Assembly: GCF_037975245.1 (NCBI RefSeq)
Contig: NC_092576.1
Span: forward strand, 8,341,501 to 8,405,500
DNA: 64,000 nucleotides
Reading direction: 5' to 3'
Source of the DNA: Apostichopus japonicus
Lineage: Eukaryota; Echinodermata; Holothuroidea; Aspidochirotida; Stichopodidae
Shown: positions 23,901 through 33,829 of the stretch, piece after piece
How positions within the stretch are numbered: position 1 is the first letter of the stretch
Layout of the letters: each line of letters begins with the position of its first letter
Position numbers and translations under genes: made by a program
The notes under the pieces: model-generated
Told to the model about the DNA's origin: nothing
The model's input: only the letters and a program-made list of their open reading frames with translations
Databases searched by the model: none

Positions 23901-26900
23901 TTTTGTCATATCATGGTGTAAACTGGTACTGTTTTGACATTTCAAGATTCTTCTAGATCTAGCTTCTTTGCTTCTCAGATATATTTTACATGTATAACAC
24001 TATTTTTGTTCACTTACCAGGGGTGCAAGTGGGCTTTCACCACGAAACAGAAATTGAAGAGACACGAATGCCGTCACACCGGGCGGAAAGACTTTTGCTG
24101 TCCCGTCGAAAACTGTGGCAAGAGCTTCACCCGAAAGGAACACTTGCAGAGCCACGAGGTGTTTCACCGAGGAGAACTTCCATTTGAGTGTAAAGAGCCA
24201 GGTACAGTTTACTCAACAGGTTCAGTTACCCCCTCTCACTCTCTCTCCCCCCCCCCCCCGGCAGGTTTTGCCCCTCCACAAAGAGTCAGAAAAAACGGAA
24301 TGTGCGAAATGGAATTACCACAAAATATATAATTTTTGTTGACGCATTGCATTATTGGCACAGTAGTACATGATATCTCTCACCATCCCCCCTATCCCCC
24401 CCACCCAAGAAAAAAAAAAGAATTGAGCCCCAAAAAGGGTTTTGGATTAACTTAATTACATTATTGTCACTCGTTGATCTCTGTGATACAATTCTTTTAA
24501 AGGGTTATAGATTTGGCCTGAAGGCATAGGCGTAGGAGGTGGGGGGGGGGGGGGGCTGCAGTCCCCAACCAACATTTTTTTGTAAAAATTTGGGCAATTT
24601 GCTGAGAATTTTTCGGGCACCTACTGAAAGAAAAATAATTTGCAATGTGTTTTTCAAATTTTTCGGTGAAAATTCGGGCAATATGCTGAGAATTTTTCAG
24701 GAACCTACGGAAAGAAGAATAATTTGCAGTGTGTTTCTTAATTGTTTTGGTGAAAATTCGGGCAATATGCTGAGAATTTTTCGGGAACCTACTGAAAGAA
24801 GAATAATATGCAGTGTGTTTCTTAATTTTTTGGGTGAAAATTCGGGCAATATGCTGAGAATTTTTCGGGCACCTACTGAAAGAAGAATAATTTGAAGAGT
24901 GTTTTTCAATGGTTAAACTTATATTATTATTATCATTATTCCCCAATAATTATAACCAATATGGAAGGGTAATAACACGGAAAATGATTGTATGTTATTG
25001 GCATGTGATGTAATAACCGATGAATGCCTATATGATATGCACATTAAGATGTTGAACGTGCGCAGAGCCCGCGAAAAATTGTGGTTATATTATTCGGGCA
25101 AGTCGTTACAGCCCCCCCAAATCAAATTAGGCTCCTACGCCTATGCCTGAACGTTCTTTTAAATTGTCAGCAGGAACTTCACTGAGTAAGCAAATTTATC
25201 CACCCAGGATATCCCCTTATTAGACAAATGTTCAATAGGTTAGAGAATTTTCTCTCAAAGAAGCAGTCCATCATGATTATCCCTAACTTTTTGAATGCTA
25301 GAATATTTTGTTTTCCAAGATATTCCTTGTTAAAATAGGCCATTTATTATCCCTGGAATGCCCTAACCCCCCCCCCCCCAACCTCAATGTAGATAAGAAT
25401 TGTCGTTCTTGAAGCATTTTGCTCTTAATGCCACCTTTATGAACAAAAGTCCATATATGCATGAGAGCATGTGTGGATACACCCACTTATCCACACCCTC
25501 GTTAGAAAATATCCATATGAGATGTCCTTGTTTGTGAAGGATATATATGCCTAAGTAATTAGTGTGTTCTGTTGTTAATGGAATTGAACAGTCTATATGA
25601 TATGTCCTTAAAATGTGGATAAAAACTTCAATTGTCCAAGAGAGTGTGGTAGGTGTTTCAGGAGAAACATTGCCCAATTGCCACCACAATTTAAAGGCAT
25701 TGAAGACTCGCCCCAAACCGCGTGCAGCCATCTGAAAAAGTTAACTTTCTGTTGCTTGCAAGTGACGTTTTGTTCGTGCCGCTACAAAATGCATACAGTA
25801 ATGAAATGTGATACCTTGTTATCTTTAGCTGGACCTGAGATGTCCATCGCTGTATCGTTTATACACTGTGCTGTGAGTATTGACCGCAGCTGTATGTACT
25901 GACTGTACACTAGTGTGTAATTACCGACGGTAGCAAGCTGTGTGTGTATTTTCTGGGATCGATAGTGGTGTCTAACACTTTTGTTACACCTCATTCGAAA
26001 CTAGGTCAGATTACCGGCATTAGATGTTTCTTTTTGCGCGAGTCTTCACACCCTTTAATTATTCGTCTGATGGTGTTTTCTTTTCACAGGTTGTAATGCT
26101 CGATTCTCTCAGAGGAGCAGCATGGCCATGCACAGGAAGAGACATTCATCTGGCAAATCTCACCGAGGGAAGGTGTTCTTATTCAGCTGTCCCCTTGACG
26201 ACTGTAATAACAGTTTCTCTAGTAAAGTCGGACTCAAGAATCACATGATCAAAGGACACATGGACCATTTACCAATGACAGGTATTTAGAGTTTGATCCT
26301 TATCTGATCTGATCAAAATTTTGGGGAAAATAATGAAAAAAAATAAATAAAGAAAATAAAGAAAAAAAAGGGTAGCAACATGGGGAATACCTGTCTTTGA
26401 TGAGATAAACAAGATCTGATCAAACTGTGAATTTAAAATTCTGCATGAAACTATCAACCAACGGACTATTGACCCAAATGGAGATGGGAGGGGGTGGGGG
26501 GAGGGGGCAGATTCCCGAAGCTGTTGAGTCTGTATATGACAAGGGGGGGTGGGAGATTGAAAGGTTAGATAACCCATCTAGTAATGGCACCATAAGAAAA
26601 TGAATCTAAACTAAAATGGGGGTTAATTAAGTTTCCCATCTTTAACAGACTAGGCTTTGAGTCTGTATATGACATGTTGCATTGAACTGGCTGTGTCGTA
26701 TTTACAGCAACCCCTTCAAATGATACATTATGATTTATTTTTTCTTCTCAGATACATCGTCAATCGATCTGTTAAACAGCAAGACACTGAGTCAGTGTAT
26801 GGTCAATCTCTCAGGGTTGTCCCCGACGACGGTATCTCTGTCAAATTCGTCTTCAGGTGAGCTCAGTATTTATGGACAGTTTGATGAAACAATATAATAT

Positions 26901-29900
26901 ATATATATATATATAATAGATTATTAAACATCGCTTTCCACAGGAAAGCGACGCTGCATTCTGGAGAAAGTACTTCCGTCAATACATGACATGTCTATTT
27001 TCACTGTCTCTTTGAAGCTCTGCTATCTTCAAACTTTATATGCTCACTGCCTCAGAAACTTCAGCTGTTTGCTTTCTCTACATCATTTTAGGGTTTTTTT
27101 TTTTTTCCTGTTTTTCTGGTAGCATTTAAACATTTGGTATAATCTTTTCTTTATTATTCGGTTCGAGTCACTCCCAGATTAATGTATGTCGTCCAGTTAC
27201 AGAGTTGTTGACAATTAACAATTCATAATCGTGGACGTTAAATGTGAATCTAAGAGACTGACTTCGGTCAGCTTGCGGCTTTGATAAGCCAATGAGGCTT
27301 GTTCGCGAGTTCCTGCTTGCAGGAGGATCTAATATACATTCTGGAAAAGTGGAGATAAATCTTGAAACTTGAAGACCAGGATAAGTGTGAGAACTGCATG
27401 CTGTGTAGGATACTGCAGTTGAGAACACAGTTATAACACCTCAAACACTGCTGTACTGGTTATATTTCAATTCCACTTTTAGGTTGTGTTTTTTTGTCGT
27501 TGAGAAATGAGTATTCTAAAGGTCAATATTGTGTTAATCTTTGGTATAATCCATCGCATGTTCGGGAAACTTTGCTAACGAGTGACGTCAACATGTTGTT
27601 CAATTTGACCAATCAGTGTCCAGGACTCTGAGTATTCTCTGTCACGTCCGAAACAGACCTGATTTGTGAATTGGCTCGGTTTTTACGTCAACTGTGATGG
27701 CTTTAGTCACGATTGCTTCGTTCATATTGCTAATTGTTGTAAAGTTAAGTTTTCATTTTCATTTTAAAGGGTTTAATTTTGAACTGGAAGCCCAGCAATT
27801 TTCAATGCAAATATACTCCTTTAACCATCTGAGGTTCAAAAATACACAAAACATGTTGCTCAGACTGTTCATACACTCAGTTCAAGTGCTTTGAAGCAGG
27901 ACATTAAAGTACAGTCTGTATAAAATTCTCGCCGCTTGGTTCGTTCCATCGTAAAGTCGACCGGTACGGTGGGTGCCATAATTATAATTGATTATAATTG
28001 TGATTAGTTATTCATTGTCTTTCACTTACTAGCCGTGGCATCTCTCCAGCACGCTGCCTCATCTGTGATCTCCAACCAATCAGACACCGTCTCTGTCGTT
28101 GCCATGTCTCCGACCTCATCGATGTTAACATCTCTCAAGGATCCAGACAGTAAGAGCCCAGATATTACCCACAATCCGTGCATGTACCCATAATGCAATA
28201 CTTTTCTTCGCCCTGTGAACTTGCTTGCTTTGCCATTCTTCGACACCTTTGTGTGTGAACAGCATTATTTTGGATAAATGTTTATAAGGATGTTTGGTTA
28301 CTTGCACATAGGCAGGCAAGTCACCTATGCAGTCAAGTTGATGTGTGTATCTGTGTATGTGATGCCCTAGCTTGTAAACATGATATCTCTAAGATGGGTA
28401 ACCTCTGCAGTTCTCATATTTGGCATGTGGCAATAGTACAAGAACCTTATTGTTTTGAGTGTGGGTGGAGGCCAAAGGTCACTTGAGGTCATCAGAGGGG
28501 AATATGTGGAAATCTGAAAAATGCTGGACCTGAACATCAAAAGAGGTCATACTGTACATGAAAGGTAGTATAGCCTTATGAAGTGTTAAGTTTTTATACA
28601 ATTTGATGTAGGTCAGAGTTCATTTAAGGTCACCGGGGGACAAATCTTGAAATCCTCGATAACCCTATATCTCCAGATTGGTAAGTTGATTGGCTCTCAT
28701 ATTTTGCATGTGGATTCCCTATAATGAGTACAAGAACCTTGTTGTATTGGGTGGAGGTCATTTCATTTTGTGTTTGGACATTTTCATTTCTTCTTCTGTA
28801 GATGTGTCCGAGACAGTCCAGAGTACCATTCAAATACAACTGCAGGATGCGGTCCAGCAGCTAGCCCCCGAGCCTTCGTTACGGGGGGCCCAGGGGACCA
28901 TCCAAATACAGCTGCAGGATGCTGTCCAGCAGTTAGCCCCCGAGTCATCCCTTGGAGGGGACCAAGGGGCCATACGGATACAGCTACAGGACGCCGTACA
29001 ACAGCTGACCCCAGAGTCATCCCTGGGAGGGGACCAGGGGGCCATCTCTCTGTTATCTGCAATTTCCCTCCCCGGGCCGGGCTCCCGAGTGTTTCATACC
29101 AGCGTCGGTGCGTCCTCTGTGAGGGCCGATTTGAGCGGTCTGGGCAAGAAGTCCCCCATGTTTCCCATCACAGCTGGGGACGGTCTCGGCCAAGGTAAAG
29201 GTAAGTCCACTCCCCACTGTGGAGGAGGGTCTCAAACAAGTCTCAATTCAGGAGACTGGGTTTCGCTTCAAGTCTCACATGATTTAACTTAAGCAACTCA
29301 AGGCTTTAGCAATGCGGGAAAACTTTGTTTAAGATTGGTTGGAGGTAGGGAATAAACTGCTAAATCCTGTTATAGTAAGTCCGAAGATGGAAGGAGGGGA
29401 ATGGGGGTTGGAGGGATGGAGGGGGCAGGGGCGGGGGCATAAGTCATCCAGTTGGAGACACTGCTAAACATCGAGATGAACACATTCTTTTCAGATTCTG
29501 AACTAGACGTTATTGATAGTATGGATATATCACCCCCATCCATCAGTTCTGTTACCTCATCAGTGGTTCCAACCTCATTTGGGTGGGGGCATAAGTCATC
29601 CAATTGGAGACACTGCTAAACATTGAGATGTACACATTCTTTTCAGATTCTGAACTAGACGTTATTGATAGTATGGATATATTACCCCCATCCATCAGTT
29701 CTGTTCCCTCATCAGTGGTTCCAACCTCATTTGGGGGGGGGGGGCATAAGTCATCCAATTGGAGACACTGCTAAACATCGAGATGAACACATTCTTTTCA
29801 GATTCTGAACTAGACGTTATTGATAGTATGGATATATTACCCCCATCCATCAGTTCTGTTCCCTCATCAGTGGTTCCAACCTCATTTGGGGGGGGGGGGG

Positions 29901-31289
29901 GCATAAGTCATCCAATTGGAGAAAAGGCTAATCTTTGAGATGTGCACATTCATTTCAGATTCTGAACTAGACGTTATCGATAGTATGGATATATCACCCC
30001 CATCCATCAGTTCTGTTACCTCATCAGTGGTTCCAACCTCATTTGTGCTGACATCTTCACCTTTGACCCTTCGTGACCCAACAACCGGTGCTCACTTCAT
30101 CCAAAACCAGCTGTTACAGGTAAGAAAGAACATATTGTTGGGAAGCCATTTTGGGCTTTAATAGTGGGAAGCAACAGGGAATATTTTTTATTAATATTGT
30201 TGCAGTTTTGGGGGATTTGGATTCATAAGAATTGTCAAAATACTGAAAACACGACACAGGGTTCGTGTGGTAGAAAACCTGCCATAAACCTTTATATGAT
30301 CAGCAGTTTGCTCACTTTGTAGGAAATGTTGAAATGTGCTACTAGATAAATTATTACCAAGCAGAAATTGATCTAAAATTGATGTGTCTTGGTCTTATAC
30401 TTTTCTCTTGTATTTTGGGAGGGGTGTTTGGAATTTGTCACTGTTTTTCATGGAAAATGACAGAATTTTGTTATAACTTTCAGAAGTTATTAACACTGTT
30501 TGAACCACATCGTGCTGAAAGTTTGTACTGACAAAGCCCGATATTTTATTTTGTATGCTTCTCTTATCAAACAGTAAACTTGCCTCTGAACTATATATTT
30601 ACTTTTTTATTTTCGAAAGTTAAAGGGTAAATTTCACTCGGCATCAAAAGTAATTCCAAGAGGCACACATGACATTAAACTCTGTATGGATCAATGATAT
30701 ATGATATAGGGTCACCAAACATTCAGATTAAGCTACACTCTCTCTCTCTTTTGCAACCAATATATGTCGCTTGCCCGGCGAGCTAGATTATCTTTGCGAC
30801 ATTCAGAACATCACTGTTTTGCGAAACACAAACTAAACAAGTGAAAAAAAAAACATTACACTACACTACAGATGTGGGGTAGATTAAAATTTAGTATTTA
30901 ATCATTTTTGGCACAACCATACTAATAATAAACCACCTTTTGATAAGGAAAATTACTGGAAAAAAATGGGTTTCTCCCACATTCATGGTCACTTAAGCGT
31001 CATAAAAATAACTGCTGGTTAAAAATAACTGCTGATTATTATTATTATTATGATTATTATCCCCCCCCCTTTTTTTTTCTGGCAGGATGATCCACCAGAT
31101 GATACGGACATCAGCTTTCCCCTGGTGGCCTCAGCCTCAACCTCCAACCAATCCTCCATGCACGGTGTATTACCCGTCTCATCCATCTTAGGAGATGCAG
31201 ATAACTGCCCTGTCTCCACCGCAACAGACTTCCTCGGCTCGGACGGCAGCTTTGAGGAGAGTACCATAAACCTGCAAGATTTGGCTTAA
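16656..31289 (+). CDS. ZXDC-like: ZXD-family ten-zinc-finger transcription regulator (complete, 13 exons)
   Basis: Plus-strand exons: 16656-17934, 19177-19238, 19853-19960, 21141-21230, 21650-21828, 23124-23319, 24021-24201, 26090-26281, 26752-26856, 28033-28149, 28802-29194 (or 29200), 29959-30119 and 31086-31289. All junctions are GT/AG and in frame, giving 1088 residues (1090 with the alternative donor). Layout: an acidic, Ser/Thr-rich, probably disordered N-terminus (1-~450); ten contiguous C2H2 fingers (~454-750) of the CPxxGCxxxF type; and a Ser/Thr/Gln-rich C-terminus ending INLQDLA. Ten fingers with interleaved long CxxxxC spacing is the ZXDA/B/C signature. Human ZXDC works with CIITA at MHC class II promoters; invertebrates lack those genes, so the ancestral role is unknown. 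The start is the ATG at 16656: the preceding in-frame TTG is not preferred, and a stop lies upstream. Confidence 0.9.
17971..18539 (+). mobile_element. hAT element remnant with transposase C-terminal (dimerisation) fragment
   Basis: The terminal repeat CCTGTCAAC (17982-17990) is mirrored by GTTGACAGG (18518-18526), and both are flanked by CATTATA (17971-17977 and 18532-18538) as a likely 7-8 bp target duplication. Between them, an open frame at about 18105-18311 reads IPHSNAEQERLFSVVPKNKT, then SSLKLDGTLSSILAMKS, then PCFKWKPTKETL. This is the conserved C-terminal hAT dimerisation region (SNAExERxFS, then LDGTLxSIL), as in KIAA1586-like hAT proteins. The rest of the transposase is missing, leaving about 550 bp. 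It sits in ZXD intron 1 on the sense strand. Confidence 0.8.
18540..19176. other. ZXD intron 1 remainder; nothing recognised
   Basis: AT-rich intron sequence running to the acceptor TTTCTTTCGGCAG before exon 2. Confidence 0.5.
19253..19365. repeat. AT-rich low-complexity tract (TATATAATATATA)
   Basis: Imperfect TATA/ATATAT runs in ZXD intron 2. Confidence 0.8.
19744..19850 (+). pseudogene. Degenerate duplicate of the first zinc-finger exon
   Basis: ATCGTCTGTCCTCATCC at 19746 matches ATCGTCTGCCCTCATCC at 19865 in real exon 3. Alignment continues, weaker, through GGAAAGTTACCTC.. and AAGCTTTGA versus GGAATTTACATCC.. and AAGTTTGA. The copy keeps the frame start IVCPHP but then loses the second cysteine and reaches a stop. 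The offset is about 119 bp, suggesting tandem exon duplication followed by decay. Confidence 0.55.
19853..26281 (+). CDS. ZXD zinc-finger exons 3-8 (ten C2H2 fingers)
   Basis: Exon 3 (19853-19960) carries finger 1 (CPHPDCGMEF). Exon 4 (21141-21230) carries finger 2 (CPFDGCEWSF). Exon 5 (21650-21828) carries fingers 3 and 4 (CLEKGCGKQF; CCVEDGCSETF). Exon 6 (23124-23319) carries fingers 5 and 6 (CPYPGCEETF; CEYEGCDKVF, then HTGERPYKC). The exon 6/7 junction splits finger 7 (CTFT|GCKWAF). Exon 7 (24021-24201) completes 7 and carries 8 (CPVENCGKSF). The exon 7/8 junction splits finger 9 (CKEPG|CNARF). Exon 8 (26090-26281) ends with finger 10 (CPLDDCNNSF). All fingers keep two Cys and two His. 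The array is both a DNA/protein interaction surface and the family hallmark. Confidence 0.9.
24525..25145. mobile_element. Non-autonomous hAT-like element with internal 84-bp repeats
   Basis: Ends are inverted: CATAGGCGTAGGAG at 24525 and CTCCTACGCCTATG ending at 25145. Flanks CCTGAAGG (24517-24524) and CCTGAACG (25146-25153) give an 8-bp target duplication with one mismatch, as expected for hAT. Inside, about 84 bp (TTCGGGCAATATGCTGAGAA, then CCTACTGAAAGAAGAATAAT and TGTGTTTCTTAATTTTT) is repeated four times at about 24585-24905. Because 84 is a multiple of three, long open frames appear on both strands; they are not genes. It lies in ZXD intron 7. Confidence 0.75.
26882..26925. repeat. (AT)n microsatellite
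   Basis: A run of ATATAT directly downstream of ZXD exon 9. Confidence 0.8.
27165..27335 (-). repeat. Dispersed repeat fragment with a translatable core
   Basis: The minus strand reads SRNSRTSLIGLSKPQADR, then RFTFNVHDYELLIVNN, in an open frame without gene context in ZXD intron 9. The segment TTCGCGAGTTCCTGCTTGCA near 27302 recurs (inverted, with a base change) at 4185-4212, next to another repeat block, showing that it is a dispersed family. Confidence 0.45.
28802..29200 (+). CDS. ZXD exon 11 with three 24-residue tandem repeats
   Basis: Bases 28825-29040 are three 72-bp repeats encoding IQIQLQDAVQQL plus a Pro/Gly-rich linker (for example APESSLGGDQG). The Q-rich amphipathic segment resembles a protein-binding helix in a transactivation region, but this is inference. 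The exon ends at either of two donors six bases apart (GTAAAG at 29195, GTAAGT at 29201). Both keep frame and differ by Gly-Lys; the second matches the splice consensus better. Confidence 0.8.
29438..30041 (+). repeat. Four tandem copies of the ZXD exon 12 acceptor and 5' exon part
   Basis: Units of about 152-157 bp start near 29438, 29590, 29745 and 29902. Each holds intron sequence (GCATAAGTCATCCA), an acceptor TTCTTTTCAG or CATTTCAG, and 94-95 bp of exon encoding DSELDVIDSMDI..SSVVPTSF. Only the fourth continues into a full exon (29959-30119) with a good donor. The first three end in G-tracts (up to about 15 G) without an in-frame donor. They are therefore pseudo-exons with intact acceptors. 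Confidence 0.85.
29959..30119 (+). CDS. ZXD exon 12 (functional copy)
   Basis: Acceptor CATTTCAG|ATTCTGAAC and donor TTACAG|GTAAGA; in-frame 161 bp encoding DSELDVIDSMDISPPS through GAHFIQNQLLQ. It joins directly to exon 13 (31086-31289), which begins DDPPDDTD and ends INLQDLA-stop. Confidence 0.8.
30120..31085. other. ZXD intron 12; nothing recognised
   Basis: AT-rich, with a TTATTA microsatellite and a C9/T9 tract leading into the acceptor CTGGCAG at 31079-31085. Confidence 0.5.
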
Positions 31290-31308
31290 TGTAAGAGAGT
31301 GCACCTAT

Positions 31309-31490
31309 GAAAACCACTCAGATACACTTATCAATACCACTCAGATACACCTACGAATACCACTCAGATACACCTATCAATACCACTCAGATACACCTAT
31401 CAATACCACTCAGATACAACTTTGAATACCACTCAGATACACCTATCAATACCACTCAGATACACCTATCAATACCACTCAGATACACTG
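31309..31490 (+). repeat. 23-bp minisatellite in the ZXD 3' UTR, about 8 copies
   Basis: The unit is CCACTCAGATACACCTATCA plus ATA. It begins 20 bp after the stop codon, so it should be transcribed. Because 23 is not a multiple of three, the open frame over it is incidental. Confidence 0.9.
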
Positions 31491-33447
31491 GGGGCCCCCT
31501 GTCACCACCCATCGCTTCATTGCATCGATAGATGTACTATTCCTTACACCTACTACCCCATCCCCTAGCCTCCTCCAATTCCCCCCCCCCTACCACCCAC
31601 AGTATTGCACAACTGAGTATATCTCTGACATACACTAGATCTTCCCAAGATTCCCCTCTCCCCCCCCCCCCCCCATCACCAGCCATCACGTACTCTTATC
31701 AGTCTCAGTACTACTCTTCCCACTTCCGCCCCTCAAAAGTAAGAATATCACCAAAATTAAACAAATTCATATCTTCATCAAATAGAATGCTATGTGGATG
31801 TGGTTTTTGCCTAGAGGTGCAGGAAAATTTTGCAGCAGCATTTTTGAGAAGCAATTCACTTCAGCTACTGGAATACTCCTTTAATGGTCACCAGTATAAG
31901 TTACCCTCCATATACAGTATGGTAGAAACTTAAGTAATGTTCCCTCATGCTCAATAATTCAGGAAACATTTGACCGCCACTGTACGCAGACAGATATTTT
32001 TAAATAATCCTTAATGTCTAGAAAGAAATGTGTGAAGGAGGAGGACGAAGAAGAAGATTATGGAAAAAAGTAGCAATTTTTTTGGGTGATAATAAGATTT
32101 TCTGGCACTCAGCTCTGGTCGTTGGATTCTGGTTATGGGGCGGTTTATGGCCGTGGGATTCAAAACTTGGGGTCAATGAAAATAATTTAGAGCGACCTTC
32201 ACAAAATTGCAGAAGAAATCATGTGAAATAATTTGTGGTAAAAATAAGGTGGACAAATCTTGAAAATTAATTACTTCCAAAGTGGTCATAATACGAGAGC
32301 ATTTTGTAATTAAGCTCCTTATATCATAGAAGTAGTCTCAAAGGAGGGGATGGGGAGGAGGGTGCCATACCTTCTCCCCGTAGATACTCCTCCCGAGGCC
32401 GCCACATCAGACTCTTAGAGGGCTGCGAAGAGAGCCATAACATTGGCGTCTGCGAGGAACACAATGTGAATACCAGGTGGTATATCAGACTGTAGCTAGA
32501 GACACATAGGCTATAAACTGAATGCAAAGAAACTGTGATAGGGAACATTGTTTGGTGCTGGTAGTATTTGGATGTGGTAAGGGTACAGAGCAAACAACAT
32601 TGACACCAACGTAAAGTAACAGTATACTAGATGTGCCGGTATTTCACAATTCTCGTGGGAGGATCGTTTTACGGTCATTACAACAGCATGCTCTGTTAAA
32701 GTAGTTAAACATAACTCGCTTTGTATCCAGTCATTGCCGATATTTGGACAAACCCCGCCATTCTGTTACGTGCGAAACTCAAGGTTGAACTGTAGATTCA
32801 CTGTCCAGAACTGGACATGATTGAGTCCATACATAAGGTATATATGATTGTGTGGTATGTGCATACCATCACGTAATCTAATTATTTTCAGTATGCAGCT
32901 TAAAGCTCATTCCAGAATATAAGTCTTACAGTGAGAAACATTTTTTTTTTTTTTTGTGGTTGTTTCTTTCTTGTGTTTTGGTTTTTTTTTTTAGAATTTG
33001 TGTTGGCTTTCATTAGCATGGCGATTGTGTTCATTAAGGCGGTTGGCAGTGTTTAAATTTAGTCAGAAATTAATGAAATCACAATTTTTTTGCATTCATG
33101 CAAACACGGGGGGAAGGGGGGGTGCTTAATACCTCAAAAAAGGTTGCAATATTAAAATAAACAAAAGTGTCTAAATCGCCAAGAGATGAAACACTGTCTT
33201 ATCAGATGTAGCTAGAATTAGTCTAGCATATTTCCCATGTTGGAATCTGGAATGTGGTTAACATTGTTATACGTTATATAATAATAGCAGTGAAATAAAA
33301 TTATAAAATACAGCCACCAGGCTTAGTTTAAGAATAACAGCAGGCAAAATTTTATTGTGGTTGTAATTTAAACATATCCAAATGAGTGTTGTTCCTGAAG
33401 TTACCCTGAAACTATGAGATTGCCTGTCTTGCCTAGCTCAGAATCGT
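31491..33447. other. ZXD 3' UTR / downstream region
   Basis: No coding segment was recognised. It contains C-rich tracts at 31580 and 31660, T-rich runs near 32941 and a weak AATAAA at 33294-33299. Confidence 0.4.
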
Positions 33448-33545
33448 GGACCTGGTCCGAGACCTGGTCCGAGACCTGGTTTGAGACCTGGTTTGAGACC
33501 TGGTTTGAGACCTGGTTTGAGACCTGGTTTGAGACCTGGTGAATG
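33448..33545 (+). repeat. 12-bp minisatellite, about 8 copies
   Basis: Unit GAGACCTGGTTT; the first two copies read GAGACCTGGTCC. Confidence 0.9.
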
Positions 33546-33792
33546 CCTTGTAGTTATGTTTCCTCTCATTCTCTTTCCGAAACACAACAATTCTTTTGGC
33601 AAGTATTAGTAAATGTTTATGTTAGAAAAATGTGGTACATGTAACACAATAAATTATGCAATGTTTATCAGAAAACAGTTTATATTATTTGTCTATTTAA
33701 AAATATTGAAGATTTAAAATTTTATGTGTGTAAAAATTTCCCTTTTTCATTTTGTTAGTATTGTCTGTGAACTTGAATAAACAAAAGTGTTC

Positions 33793-33798
33793 AATAAA
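33793..33798 (+). terminator. Candidate poly(A) signal for the ZXD gene
   Basis: AATAAA with a second one at 33776-33781, followed within 25-40 bp by a strongly G/U-rich stretch (GGGGGTGGGGTGGGGG), a good downstream element. Upstream AATAAA at 33648-33653 is an alternative. This would imply a 3' UTR of about 2.5 kb. Confidence 0.4.
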
Positions 33799-33829
33799 AT
33801 GCTGTTCTTTTTCTCATTTTGGGGGTGGG

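Noticed and set aside
24497-24946. Overlapping 118-149 codon frames on both strands
   Set aside because: Produced by an 84-bp in-phase repeat inside a hAT-like MITE.
29495-29740. Extra exon 12 copies as functional cassette exons
   Set aside because: No usable donor; the only GT (copy 1) would leave phase 2 while the next acceptor needs phase 1.
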